DNA of 64,000 bases. It comes from an uncultured Dialister sp. (lineage in GTDB: Bacteria > Bacillota > Negativicutes > Veillonellales > Dialisteraceae). The translations under genes and the position numbers were made by a program. Numbering within the stretch: the stretch's first letter is position 1; each line of letters begins with the position of its first letter. Shown one piece after another: positions 50,705 to 58,729 of this stretch. The stretch spans positions 1 to 64,000 of the forward strand of contig CAKPQG010000005.1 of assembly GCA_934178345.1 (NCBI GenBank), in the 5' to 3' direction. The notes beneath the pieces are model-generated. The model searched no databases. It saw only the letters and a program-made list of their open reading frames with translations, and was not told the origin of the DNA.

Positions 50705-51426
50705 TTTTTATCCTCCGTGAGCCCGCCGAAGCGACGGTCTCTTCCGGTAAACCAGTCGATCGCTCTCGAAAGCTCCTCCTCGGTGAAATCCGGCCACAGG
50801 ACGGGCGTGAAGTACAGCTCGCCATAGGAGATCTGCCAGAGAAGGAAATTCGAAATGCGCGACTCTCCGCCTGTACGGATCATGAGATCTACATCTTGGG
50901 CATCCGACGGATAGAGATGGGCAGAAATCGTTTCTTCGGTGATGGATTCCGCATCAAGAGCGCCGCTCTTGACTTCGCGCGCGATCTGCTGCACCGCCTG
51001 CACGATCTCCATGCGTCCGCCATAGTTGATGGCCACATTCAGGATCATGCCATCGCACTTCGCTGTGTCTTTTTCGCAGGCAGCGATCTCCTTGCGTAGA
51101 TCATCTGATAATGCGGACGGCTCGCCCACGATGTGTACCTGCACATTATCCTCCACCAGCTCACGCAGCTGACTGATCAAGTAGCTCTTGAAAAGCTTCA
51201 TCAGGAAACGGACTTCGATGGGCGGACGCTTCCAGTTCTCTGTGGAGAATGCATAGAGCGTCAGCACTTTCACTCCCATATGACCTGCCGCGCGGACGAT
51301 GGTCTTCACATTCGCCGCGCCAACCTGATGACCATAGGTTCTCTCTCTTCCTCTTTCTTTCGCCCAGCGGCCATTCCCGTCAAGAATGATGGCCACATGC
51401 TCAGGAAATGATTTTTTATCAGACAT
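50701..51426 (-). CDS. uppS: Undecaprenyl diphosphate synthase (isoprenyl transferase)
   Basis: cis-prenyltransferase making the C55 carrier for wall polymers (241 aa). HVAIILDGNGRWAKERG with the catalytic Asp, YGHQVGAANV, TLYAFSTENWKRP, and the C-terminal DLMIRTGGESRISNFLLWQ motif. GGGAGA lies eight bases before the ATG at MSDKKSF; a GTG/ATG nine codons upstream is weaker. Confidence 0.97.
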   Translation of the reverse strand: MSDKKSFPEHVAIILDGNGRWAKERGRERTYGHQVGAANVKTIVRAAGHMGVKVLTLYAFSTENWKRPPIEVRFLMKLFKSYLISQLRELVEDNVQVHIVGEPSALSDDLRKEIAACEKDTAKCDGMILNVAINYGGRMEIVQAVQQIAREVKSGALDAESITEETISAHLYPSDAQDVDLMIRTGGESRISNFLLWQISYGELYFTPVLWPDFTEEELSRAIDWFTGRDRRFGGLTEDKK

Positions 51427-51449
51427 AAATGGAATCTCCCGTATAAAAA

Positions 51450-51655
51450 ACAAGCAGGGATGAGTAGCTAGGGATTAGGGATTAGGAGTGACTGGTGACT
51501 TACATGCTATCTTCTGGCATCGCCCTATTTATGCTCCTCGGCGCTTCTGATTTTTATGCGCCGCACCACCATTTCTCATTCAAGCGAAGCTTTTCACCCG
51601 CAATCAAAAGGCTCCACGCCCACGGGCTAAGCCTGAACCCATGCATCATTTACCC
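51450..51655. repeat. Intergenic mosaic repeat between uppS and the small gene
   Basis: GTAGCTAGGGATTAGGGATT, AGGAGTGACTGGTGACTTAC, GGCATCGCCC, GGCGCTTCTGATTTTTATGCGCCGCACCACC, CATTTCTCATTCAAGCGAAG and CCACGCCCACGGGCTAAGCC. Confidence 0.75.
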
Positions 51656-51871
51656 TAGATGCATCGCAGCCTCTTCCACACTCTCACTATACTTCATTCT
51701 CGGCATGACGACGGCCTTTTCTCCAGAACGGACAAGGTAAAGCTCCCCCTCTTCGAGCTGCTCTTCCCGCCCATGAGTGAAAGAAATCGTACCACTCGGA
51801 TACGATTTCTCTACACACTGTCTCAGTTTTTCGGTGAAAGGCTGTCCTGCAAAAAGAACATCCTCACTCAT
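51650..51871 (-). CDS. Hypothetical 73-aa protein between frr and uppS
   Basis: Unrecognised small soluble protein with an acidic centre (GREEQLEEGELYLVRSGEKA). Its start overlaps the frr stop by 4 bp (ATGA), which argues that it is a genuine, translationally coupled gene. SEDVLFAGQPFTEKLRQCVE at the start and MKYSESVEEAAMHLG at the end look like a compact alpha/beta unit. No equivalent is known to me at this position in the conserved operon. Confidence 0.65.
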   Translation of the reverse strand: MSEDVLFAGQPFTEKLRQCVEKSYPSGTISFTHGREEQLEEGELYLVRSGEKAVVMPRMKYSESVEEAAMHLG

Positions 51872-52425
51872 ACAGACATGATCTCTTTAATTTTCTTTTC
51901 CGTGGCAGCTTCCAGCTCTTTGATCTTCTTATCCGTCAGCTTCTGGACTTTATCTTCGGTTTCTTTGATGACATCCTTGGAAACATCGCTGTTCTTTGCT
52001 TCCTTTTTGAGGAAATCATTCCCATCACGACGAATATTTCTGATAGCGACCTTGCCCTCTTCCGCTTTCTTATTGACGACCTTGACAAGCTCCTTGCGGC
52101 GGTCTTCGGTCAGCTGCGGGATAGCCATGCGGATCAGGTTGCCATCATTCATCGGTACGAGGCCGAGGTCAGACTGCAGAATGGCTTTTTCGATATCTTT
52201 CAGAAGGCCCTTGTCCCATGGCTGAACAACGAGCAAACGAGCTTCCGGTACAGTGACAGAAGCGACCTGAGTCACCGGAGTACGGCTGCCGTAATAGTCG
52301 ACAAATACGCGATCGAGCAGGCTGGCATTCGCCTGACCTGTACGGATGCTGGTGAATTCATTCTTGAGCGCAACGATGGATTTATCCATCTTGTCAGACA
52401 GTTTCTTCAGTTCTTCTTCGTACAT
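51868..52425 (-). CDS. frr: Ribosome recycling factor
   Basis: Splits post-termination ribosomes with EF-G (185 aa). VALKNEFTSIRTGQANASLL and the central VPEARLLVVQPWDK are family signatures. The long coiled C-terminal helix is present. It follows pyrH by 2 bp. Confidence 0.97.
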   Translation of the reverse strand: MYEEELKKLSDKMDKSIVALKNEFTSIRTGQANASLLDRVFVDYYGSRTPVTQVASVTVPEARLLVVQPWDKGLLKDIEKAILQSDLGLVPMNDGNLIRMAIPQLTEDRRKELVKVVNKKAEEGKVAIRNIRRDGNDFLKKEAKNSDVSKDVIKETEDKVQKLTDKKIKELEAATEKKIKEIMSV

Positions 52426-52427
52426 GA

Positions 52428-53156
52428 TTATTTCCCTTCGATTAATGTGCCCAGGGTATCTCCCTTGCAGGCCTTGACAATGTTTCCAGGAACATCGATA
52501 TTGAATACTTTGATCGGAATTTCATTATTCATGCAGAGGGTGATGGCCGTATTATCCATGACAGCCAGCTCTTTCTGCAGCACTTCACCATAGGTGAGAT
52601 GCGTGAACATTTTTGCTTCGGGATGGAATTTTGGATCTGCATCGTACACACCATCGGTCTGCTTCTTCGCCATCAGCATGATATCAGCTTCGATTTCTGC
52701 ACTGCGGAGAGCTGCCGTGGTATCCGTTGTGAAATAAGGATTGCCCGTACCTGCACCAAAAATCACGACTCTGCCCTTCTCAAGATGGCGGATCGCACGG
52801 CGGCGAATGTAAGGCTCTGCGACCTGCTGCATTTCGATGGCAGTCTGTACGCGGGTGGAGACGCCAAGTTTTTCGAGCGCATCCTGCAGAGCGACGGAAT
52901 TGATGACGGTCGCAAGCATGCCCATGTAGTCAGCCGACGCACGGTCCATCCCGCCCTGGCTGCCCTTGAGCCCTCTCCAGATATTGCCGCCACCTACAAC
53001 GACAGCGATCTCGATACCGGCATCGCTGGCTTCCTTGATTTCGCCGGCCAGTCGATATACGACCTCCGGATCGATACCGAAGCCTTTGTCGCTGGCCATC
53101 GCTTCGCCAGACAATTTCAGCATGACTCTCTTATACTTCTTGTTTTCTGTTGCCAT
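52428..53156 (-). CDS. pyrH: UMP kinase
   Basis: Bacterial hexameric UMP kinase of the amino-acid kinase fold (242 aa). MLKLSGEAMASDKGFGID, VVGGGNIWRG, VIFGAGTGNPYFTTDT and ADPKFHPEAKMF. A TATAAT box about 40 bp upstream and the terminator after tsf suggest that it starts its own transcript within the larger gene run. Confidence 0.97.
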   Translation of the reverse strand: MATENKKYKRVMLKLSGEAMASDKGFGIDPEVVYRLAGEIKEASDAGIEIAVVVGGGNIWRGLKGSQGGMDRASADYMGMLATVINSVALQDALEKLGVSTRVQTAIEMQQVAEPYIRRRAIRHLEKGRVVIFGAGTGNPYFTTDTTAALRSAEIEADIMLMAKKQTDGVYDADPKFHPEAKMFTHLTYGEVLQKELAVMDNTAITLCMNNEIPIKVFNIDVPGNIVKACKGDTLGTLIEGK

Positions 53157-53193
53157 TGTACACCCCCGTTAAAATCAGTGATACATCTCTATT

Positions 53194-53199
53194 ATTATA
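53194..53199 (-). promoter_or_regulatory. -10 box upstream of pyrH
   Basis: TATAAT on the minus strand about 40 bp before the pyrH ATG. -35 not recognisable. Confidence 0.4.
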
Positions 53200-53325
53200 T
53201 AGTATTTCAGAAATAGCTGCCATAAGAATTTTGAGAGATGAGCCATGGAGACTACAGACGTTAGACTTTAGACATCTGACTTCTTTACTTCCGGTCTCCC
53301 ATCCAATCCCTGAAAAAGGCCATAA

Positions 53326-53359
53326 AATAAGAGAACACCAAAGATGATGTTCTCTTATT
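53326..53359 (-). terminator. Terminator after tsf
   Basis: AATAAGAGAACA / TGTTCTCTTATT hairpin with a short T-tract on the minus strand, just after the tsf stop. Confidence 0.7.
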
Positions 53360-53372
53360 CTTGTTTTATGGA

Positions 53373-54251
53373 TTACTGATTCAGCTGTTTAGCGACTTCA
53401 GCAGCCAGATCGTCCTGTTTCTTTTCGATGCCTTCGCCGAGCTGGAAACGAGCAAAGCGAACAACTTCTGCATTCTTGGATTTCAGGAGTTTTGCAATGG
53501 TCAGATCGCCATCTTTAATGAATTCCTGATCTACGAGGCAGACTTCCTTGTAGTACTTGTTGATACGGCCAAGAACCATCTTTTCGATGATCTTTTCCGG
53601 TTTGCCTTCATTTCTAGCTTCGACAGCCAGAACTTCTTTTTCATGTTCGATTTCAGCCTGCGGTACCTGAGTGCGGTCGAGGTAGGAAGGATTTGCAGCA
53701 GCGACCTGCATAGCGACATCTTTGCCGAGTTCAGCGTCTGCGCCCTTCATTTCGACGAGAACGCCGATCTTGCCGCCGCCGTGAATGTAGCTATGGACAG
53801 TGCCTTCTGCACTTTCATAGCGAACAAAACGACGAACAGAAATGTTTTCGCCGATCTTAGCTACAGCTTCGGTGACCTGATCTTTGACAGCCTTGCCGTC
53901 CATATCAGAAGCAAGCAGAGCTTCTACGTCAGCCGGATTGACAGCGATGATCTGCTGTGCGATGCGAGCAGCCAGCGCTCTGAAGTCTTCATTGGAGCCT
54001 ACGAAGTCGGTTTCGCAGTTGACTTCTACGATCGTGCCGACTTTGCCATCTGCGGAAATAGCGGAAACGACAGCACCTTCAGCAGCTACACGGCTTGCTT
54101 TCTTTGCAGCCTGAGACAGTCCCTTTTCACGGAGAATGTCTACTGCTTTTTCCATATCGCCTTCAGCTTCTACGAGTGCTTTTTTGCAGTCCATCATGCC
54201 TGCGCCAGTCTTTGTACGCAGATCTTTGACCATGCTAGCGGTAATTGCCAT
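53373..54251 (-). CDS. tsf: Translation elongation factor Ts
   Basis: GDP-exchange factor for EF-Tu (292 aa). LRTKTGAGMMDCKKAL and the TDFVGSNEDFRALA region are signatures. GGAGG lies eight bases before the MAITASM start. Strong codon bias, as expected for a highly expressed gene. Confidence 0.97.
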   Translation of the reverse strand: MAITASMVKDLRTKTGAGMMDCKKALVEAEGDMEKAVDILREKGLSQAAKKASRVAAEGAVVSAISADGKVGTIVEVNCETDFVGSNEDFRALAARIAQQIIAVNPADVEALLASDMDGKAVKDQVTEAVAKIGENISVRRFVRYESAEGTVHSYIHGGGKIGVLVEMKGADAELGKDVAMQVAAANPSYLDRTQVPQAEIEHEKEVLAVEARNEGKPEKIIEKMVLGRINKYYKEVCLVDQEFIKDGDLTIAKLLKSKNAEVVRFARFQLGEGIEKKQDDLAAEVAKQLNQ

Positions 54252-54298
54252 CTTTATGACCTCCATCATAAAACAGTAAGGTGTTTGTAAAAATTTCT

Positions 54299-54346
54299 CA
54301 AAAAAAGGAAATCCCCAGCCTGCGCAAAGCGCAGGCCGAATTTCCT
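54299..54346 (-). terminator. Attenuator-type terminator between rpsB and tsf
   Basis: GCCTGCGC/GCGCAGGC stem extended by GGAAAT/ATTTCC, followed on the minus strand by about seven T residues. Because tsf lies immediately downstream, this should reduce tsf relative to rpsB rather than abolish it. Confidence 0.75.
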
Positions 54347-54355
54347 ATACAGCCA

Positions 54356-55126
54356 TTATTCCTGTTCAGCAGCTTCTTCAGCCGGAGCTTCTTCAGCCGG
54401 AGCTTCTTCAGCTTCTGCTTCTTTAGCAGCTTCAGCTTCCTGCTGACCCTGACGGCCTTCGAGGACAGCGTCAGCCATCTTGGAAGCGAGCAGTCTTACA
54501 GCACGGATAGCATCATCGTTTGCCGGGATCGGGAAATCAACAACATCCGGGTCGCAGTTGGTATCAACGGTAGCAATAACCGGAATGTGCAGCTTGTGAG
54601 CTTCGGCAATAGCGATTTCTTCTTTCTTGGAGTCAATGATGAAGAGTGCGCCTGGGATCTTCTTCATGTCTTTGATGCCGCCCAGGTTCTTTTCCAGTTT
54701 TTCCAGTTCGCGTTTCATCAGGATGACTTCCTTCTTCGGATACTGGTCAGTGGTGCCTTCTTCAAACATTTTTTCCAGTTCTTTCAGACGAGCGATACGG
54801 GTCTGAATGGTACGGAAATTGGTGAGCATGCCGCCCAGCCAACGTTCATTGACATAGAACTGATTGCAGCGGGTAGCTTCTTCCTTCACGGAATTCTGAG
54901 CCTGTTTCTTGGTGCCGACGAAAAGGATCGGAGCGCCGGTAGCTGCGACTTCACGCAGGAAAGCGTATGCTTCTTCTACTTTCTTTACAGTCTTCTGCAG
55001 GTCGATGATGTAGATGCCGTTTCTTTCAGTGAAAATGAAACGTGCCATTTTCGGATTCCAACGACGGGTCTGATGACCAAAGTGAACGCCTGCTTCGAGT
55101 AACTGTTTCATGGATACAACTGCCAT
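54356..55126 (-). CDS. rpsB: 30S ribosomal protein S2
   Basis: 256 aa. MKQLLEAGVHFGHQTRRWNP, RNGIYIIDLQKT, VNERWLGGMLTNFRT, and a C-terminal low-complexity tail built of EEAPAEEAPAEEA repeats (about 230-256), common in Firmicute S2. AGGAGG is placed before the ATG. First gene of the ribosomal/envelope run. Confidence 0.98.
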   Translation of the reverse strand: MAVVSMKQLLEAGVHFGHQTRRWNPKMARFIFTERNGIYIIDLQKTVKKVEEAYAFLREVAATGAPILFVGTKKQAQNSVKEEATRCNQFYVNERWLGGMLTNFRTIQTRIARLKELEKMFEEGTTDQYPKKEVILMKRELEKLEKNLGGIKDMKKIPGALFIIDSKKEEIAIAEAHKLHIPVIATVDTNCDPDVVDFPIPANDDAIRAVRLLASKMADAVLEGRQGQQEAEAAKEAEAEEAPAEEAPAEEAAEQE

Positions 55127-55250
55127 AATAAAAACCTCCTGTTTTTAACCTCTGTCTGCTTCCTCCCCTGCAGCCACTTCGGGAATGTGTGAAATGAAAT
55201 TTTTCCCGCAAGCACAGATGCAGAGTCCGACAGACATGTGTACTCATGCG
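55127..55250 (-). promoter_or_regulatory. rpsB mRNA leader with long-range pairing
   Basis: The roughly 120-nt leader has TGTCTGTC near its 5' end complementary to GCAGACAGAG close to the ribosome site, plus smaller pairings between. This is the kind of leader used for S2 autoregulation, although I could not match a specific Rfam leader. Confidence 0.35.
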
Positions 55251-55256
55251 TTATTT

Positions 55257-55285
55257 ATTCTATCAAAAGAAAAAGGGGAAAGCAA
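55257..55285 (-). promoter_or_regulatory. Promoter of the rpsB-tsf operon
   Basis: TTGCTT (55280-55285), 17 bp, TAGAAT (55257-55262) on the minus strand. Confidence 0.6.
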
Positions 55286-55329
55286 GGGGAAAAATATTTT
55301 TTATTGCAATAGTCTCAACTGGCAAGAAA

Positions 55330-55700
55330 AATGAAAAAGGGTTCAGGGTTAGCCCGAGGGACGTGCCGCCCTTTGATTACGTGCGAAAGAGGGGGAGCGG
55401 GTTCAACAGGTTCAGAGGGTTCAACGGGGGTGGTGCGGCGCATAAAAATCAGAAGAGCCGCGAAGGTTTGAAACTAGCGGTTTTCTCGTATCGCAAACCT
55501 AATCCCTAGCCACTAATCCCTAGCTACCAGTCACAAGTCACAAGTCACTAGTCACCAGTCATTCATACCTGCTTTCAAACTTCAGGACAAGGCTTCACGC
55601 GTATCGTCATTCCGAGCGAAGCCCTCGAATCTTTTTCGTTTGCGAATTGCCAATTTATATGAGAATATCGCTTAATGGGAAACACGGAAATAGGGAGTGG
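55330..55700. repeat. Intergenic mosaic repeat between rpsB and the second MITE-like element
   Basis: GGGTTAGCCCGAGGGACGTG, GGTTCAACAGGTTCAGAGGG copies, GGTGGTGCGGCGCATAAAAA, AACTAGCGGTTTTCTCGTAT, a long AGTCACAAGTCACTAGTCAC array, and CGTCATTCCGAGCGAAGCCC. No gene in this stretch. Confidence 0.8.
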
Positions 55701-55867
55701 CTAGGGAAACACTGATTAAATCGTTGTCAGATTTTACTCTTGAATTTTTAGGCATAGCGAGGAATAACCTGACGCGAATAGCGAGCTATTTAAGGAAGGC
55801 TATGACGAAGCTATGCATAAAAATTCTTGTAGAATCTGACTCTGCGATTGAATCAGCGTTTCCCTAG
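55701..55867. mobile_element. 167-bp MITE-like element, copy 2
   Basis: Begins CTAGGGAAACACTGATTAAA and ends GCGTTTCCCTAG with inverted similarity over at least 20 bp. It shares TAGCGAGG, GACGCGAATAGCGAGCTATT and the ATAAAAAT segment with copy 1 at 47281 and has exactly the same length. Ends are CTAG here and TTAA in copy 1, so the end base pairs covary symmetrically. Confidence 0.75.
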
Positions 55868-56002
55868 GGCTTTGGCGCCTCGAGTGACTTGTGATTTACA
55901 TGCCGCTTTCGAGCATCGCCCTATTTATACTTCGCGGCGCTTCTATTTTATGATGCGCCGCTCCACAACCCTGAACCCGCCAACCTGAACCCCGAACCCA
56001 TA
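55868..56002. repeat. Intergenic repeat between the MITE-like element and the rnpB terminator
   Basis: GCTTTGGCGCCTCGAGTGAC, CGAGCATCGCCC, GGCGCTTCTATTTTATGATGCGCCGC palindrome and CCTGAACCCGCCAACCTGAA copies. Confidence 0.7.
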
Positions 56003-56006
56003 ATAC

Positions 56007-56038
56007 AAAAAAGACGCCGTGACATACGTCACAGCGTC
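56007..56038 (-). terminator. Terminator of rnpB
   Basis: GACGCCGTGAC / GTCACAGCGTC with loop ATAC and T6 on the minus strand, about ten bases beyond the RNA 3' end. Confidence 0.85.
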
Positions 56039-56049
56039 ATTTCTTTCAA

Positions 56050-56397
56050 GGCGAGCATTCAATAAGCCGAGTTCTGTCCCACTTTCGTGGTGATGATTAT
56101 CTGTCTAGTCAGTCGATTGCTCGACTGCTCAAGCGACGCAACCCGGAAGGTCAGCGGGCAACCTCAACCCTTCCCTATTCGGTCTTGCTTCGGATGGGGT
56201 TTACCAAGCCAGCCGGTCTCCCGACTGCTGGTGCGCTCTTACCGCACCTTTCCACCCTTACCACTTGCGTGGCGGTTTCCTTTTCTATGGCACTTTCCCT
56301 AGGATCACTCCCGCCGGACGTTATCCGGCATCCTGCCCTGCGAAGCTCGGACTTTCCTCACGCCTTACGGCCCGCAATCATCTTTCCTGCTCGCGTG
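56050..56397 (-). ncRNA. rnpB: RNase P RNA (bacterial type A)
   Basis: On the minus strand the universal GAGGAAAGTCCGAGCTTCGC and GGGAAAGTGCCATAGAAA blocks, GGTAAACCCCATCC, AGACAGATAATCATCACCAC and the 3' GGACAGAACTCGGCTTA are all present. P1 forms from GCGAGCA near the 5' end and TGCTCGC near the 3' end. Catalyses 5' maturation of tRNAs. About 348 nt. Flanked by a near-consensus promoter and a terminator. Confidence 0.96.
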
Positions 56398-56401
56398 CTA
56401 C

Positions 56402-56430
56402 AGTATAGCATGGAGACGAGATTTTTTCAA
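56402..56430 (-). promoter_or_regulatory. Promoter of rnpB
   Basis: TTGAAA (56425-56430), 17 bp, TATACT (56402-56407) with extended TGC. The start point would fall on the RNA 5' end. Confidence 0.8.
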
Positions 56431-56444
56431 GAGAAAGATGAGAA

Positions 56445-56628
56445 AGGGTTCAAGGTTCAGGGTTCGGGGTTAACCCGTAGGGCGGCTTCGTCCACTGATT
56501 ATGAATAAAATCTTTGCTCGAATGAGGAATTAGGAATGAAGGTGGCAGCTTCGCCGCGAATATATATTTTGCAGCGAAGCTGCCACCACAACCCTGAACC
56601 CATCAACCTGAACCCCGAACCCGTTTTT
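56445..56628. repeat. Intergenic mosaic repeat between the Nif3-like gene and rnpB
   Basis: GGGTTCAAGGTTCAGGGTTC, GGGTTAACCCGTAGGGCGGC, TTTGCTCGAATGAGGAATTA, GGAATGAAGGTGGCAGCTTC, CGCCGCGAATATATATTTTG and CCCTGAACCCATCAACCTGA copies, ending next to the gene stop. Confidence 0.75.
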
Positions 56629-57675
56629 CTACATTTCCCTGAAAATATCCTCTGCCCTGCTGTCTTCGATGACCTCGATCTCCCAGCCATGCTCCGCGGC
56701 ATACGTCCGAAGGCGTTTCGCCAAAGCCGGAACGATGACGCGCTCGGTGTAGAAATGACCGCCATCCGCGATGAGAAGGCCGAGGCGGGAAGCGTCCTGT
56801 GCTTCATGGTACTTGAGGTCGCCTGTCAGGTAAAGGTCCGCTCCCTTTGCCTTGGCAAGCGCAGCAAATTCACTTCCCGCGCCGCCCAGAACAGCCACGC
56901 GGGAAATGGTAGTATCAGAATCTCCTGCATAACGAAGGACGGGAATGCCGAGCTTCTCCTTTATATAAGAGAGCGCCTCTTTCCCGCTCATGGGCGCAGG
57001 CAGATTTCCGATCCGTCCCATGTACTCCTTGCACCCGTGGCTTTCCAGCGTATACACATCATAGGGAACATCTCCACAGATTTCCTGTACTTTCGAAAGG
57101 ACAGAAGCGAGCAGGGCAGCGGGTACATTACATTCGAGCTTCGCCTCATCCGTCGCATCATCCTCATCATCCAAAAGATAGAAATGATTCACGGCATCCC
57201 CATAGAGTTCTGAAAGCGTATGTCGAAGCACCTTCGTAGTGACAGGCTTCACATAAAGTGCAAGCTTCCTCTCTTTCGCCTCCTGCTCAAAGACCAGCCC
57301 TTCCGTATCCGAAAGAGAGAGAGCTGCTGCCAGAGCATCATTCACGCCGCCTTTGGCTGTATCCAGATTCGTGTGAGCCGCAAAAGCCAGGATATCATGC
57401 TTCACGAGCTTCTCGATCACGCGCCCCTTGTACGTCCGAAGGTCGAGCTCGCGGATGGCCTTGAAAAGGAAGGGATGGTGGGAAATCACCATCTCAGCAC
57501 CTTCACGGACGGCAAGATCCACATTCTCTTCCGTGAGGTCGAGGGAAATCAGCACCTTTGTGACCACGCGTCGAGGATCCCCCACCTGCAGCCCCGGATG
57601 GTCCCATGACTCTGCAAGACTTTTCGGTGCCCACGACTCCATCCATCCGATCAGATCATTTCCTGTCACTTTCAT
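56629..57675 (-). CDS. Nif3-like dinuclear metal-center protein (GTP cyclohydrolase 1 type 2 homologue)
   Basis: 348 aa, YqfO/NIF3 family. MVISHHPFLFKAIREL and FAAHTNLDTAKGGVNDALA carry metal ligands of the N-terminal half. The central PII/CutA-like insertion (about 125-230, ERKLALYVKPVTTKVL) marks the long form. GDLKYHEAQDASRLGL and DGGHFYTER complete the site. Biochemical role unresolved. It overlaps trmK by 4 bp, the standard Firmicute pairing. Confidence 0.93.
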   Translation of the reverse strand: MKVTGNDLIGWMESWAPKSLAESWDHPGLQVGDPRRVVTKVLISLDLTEENVDLAVREGAEMVISHHPFLFKAIRELDLRTYKGRVIEKLVKHDILAFAAHTNLDTAKGGVNDALAAALSLSDTEGLVFEQEAKERKLALYVKPVTTKVLRHTLSELYGDAVNHFYLLDDEDDATDEAKLECNVPAALLASVLSKVQEICGDVPYDVYTLESHGCKEYMGRIGNLPAPMSGKEALSYIKEKLGIPVLRYAGDSDTTISRVAVLGGAGSEFAALAKAKGADLYLTGDLKYHEAQDASRLGLLIADGGHFYTERVIVPALAKRLRTYAAEHGWEIEVIEDSRAEDIFREM

Positions 57676-58352
57676 AAATATCCCTCCAGTACCTTTACTT
57701 CTTCCAGTGCTTTTTCTCTGGACTTACGATGCCGCTCGCTCACCGAATCCTTTGCCCCTTCGATCACAAAACGCCGTCTCCGGATGAGCCGCTCGATATG
57801 CATCTTGAAAAGTGGATCCTCCCGATACGCCGCCGTCGCACCGATTTCTGCCTGCAGCATCGAAAGCTCCTCCATCTCGCCGTGACGGACGAGCATCAAT
57901 TCATACAGCTGCCCGCCATCCAGTGAAAGCACCTCTTTTTCAATGCGGAAATGATGCCTGCCAAGAAACTGCCGGAGCTCCGCCACATGCCCCTGCGGCT
58001 GCAGCACCAGCCATGAGAGCGCCTGCGCCTTTCCCTCATTCTCCGCGAGAATATCCCGCATCAAAAGGCCGCCCATCCCGCAGATGGTGACACCGTCCAC
58101 CTCTCCTTTGGCAAGCGGTGCAAGTCCTCCGCCCAGACGCAAACCGATCTGTCGTGAAAGCCCGGAAGAAATCACGTCCTCCCTGGCACGTGTGAGAGGG
58201 CCGTCATTCACATCGCAGGCGATGGCCCGCCTCACACGCCCCTCTTGCACAAGGTAAATGGGAAGGTAACCATGGTCTGTACCAATATCGGCCATACTCT
58301 CACAGACAGGCACCAGATCGGCCACCGCCTGCAATCGGTTCGTCAATTTCAT
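57672..58352 (-). CDS. trmK: tRNA (adenine(22)-N1)-methyltransferase TrmK
   Basis: SAM-dependent methyltransferase of m1A22 in tRNA (226 aa). LTNRLQAVADLVPVCESMAD and IGTDHGYLPIYLV form the SAM motif I region. DGVTICGMGGLLMRDIL and WLVLQPQGHVAELRQFL are family-specific. A C-terminal coiled coil is present. An AAAGGATT ribosome site precedes the ATG. Confidence 0.95.
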   Translation of the reverse strand: MKLTNRLQAVADLVPVCESMADIGTDHGYLPIYLVQEGRVRRAIACDVNDGPLTRAREDVISSGLSRQIGLRLGGGLAPLAKGEVDGVTICGMGGLLMRDILAENEGKAQALSWLVLQPQGHVAELRQFLGRHHFRIEKEVLSLDGGQLYELMLVRHGEMEELSMLQAEIGATAAYREDPLFKMHIERLIRRRRFVIEGAKDSVSERHRKSREKALEEVKVLEGYL

Positions 58353-58417
58353 AGTTGAATCCTTTCATAGAAGACTTGCCCTACAGGACTATCTCGCAGC
58401 CATACCATTTCTCTATC

Positions 58418-58460
58418 AAAAAAAACGTATCCAAATCACTGAAATCAGCACGGATACGTT
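58418..58460 (-). terminator. Terminator of the tRNA gene
   Basis: AACGTATCC / GGATACGTT with an 18-base loop and T8 on the minus strand, six bases after the tRNA CCA end. Confidence 0.8.
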
Positions 58461-58465
58461 CATTG

Positions 58466-58542
58466 TGGTGGGCCCACCAGGACTCGAACCTGGGACGGGG
58501 CGGTTATGAGCCGCCTGCTCTAACCAACTGAGCTATAGGCCC
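58466..58542 (-). tRNA. tRNA with CAU anticodon (elongator Met or lysidine-modified Ile2)
   Basis: 77-nt cloverleaf with encoded CCA. Acceptor GGGCCTA/TGGGCCC, D arm GCTCAGTTGGTTAGAGC, anticodon stem GGCGG/CCGCC with loop CTCATAA, T arm CCAGG-TTCGAGT-CCTGG. The CAU anticodon with elongator-type features fits either tRNA-Met or the AUA-reading tRNA-Ile2. I cannot decide which without comparing TilS identity elements. It is not an initiator, because position 1 pairs and there are no three G-C anticodon-stem pairs in initiator order. Confidence 0.95.
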
Positions 58543-58561
58543 GCAATATCGACATATGTTA

Positions 58562-58571
58562 TTTTAGCATA
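58562..58571 (-). promoter_or_regulatory. Extended -10 promoter of the tRNA gene
   Basis: TGCTAAAAT on the minus strand about 20 bp upstream of the tRNA 5' end. Confidence 0.45.
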
Positions 58572-58729
58572 AATGGGATTATTTGTACATAAGTTTCCAA
58601 CTTTTTTCTTTCCTCGATAAAATCTAGCAAATCTGGCTTTTCATCATTCGCCGTATAACCCTCTTCCGTGCAATTCCAACTCTATTTTCTAAAAGTTTTT
58701 GACGGATTTTTGACGAATTTGAAATCCCG
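58572..58729. other. Gene-free AT-rich boundary between the tRNA and prophage remnant
   Basis: No gene seen. Contains TTTTTGACGGATTTTTGACG direct repeats close to the end of the last phage gene. No duplicate of the tRNA 3' end was noticed, so an attachment site is not demonstrated. Confidence 0.4.

Noticed and set aside
54281..55102. 273-codon plus-strand ORF rich in Phe and Ser
   Set aside because: It is the antisense of rpsB and the rpsB-tsf attenuator.
58466..58542. Prophage attachment site in the tRNA gene
   Set aside because: The phage remnant lies on the 5' side of the tRNA, and I saw no duplicated tRNA 3' end at the other side within the window.
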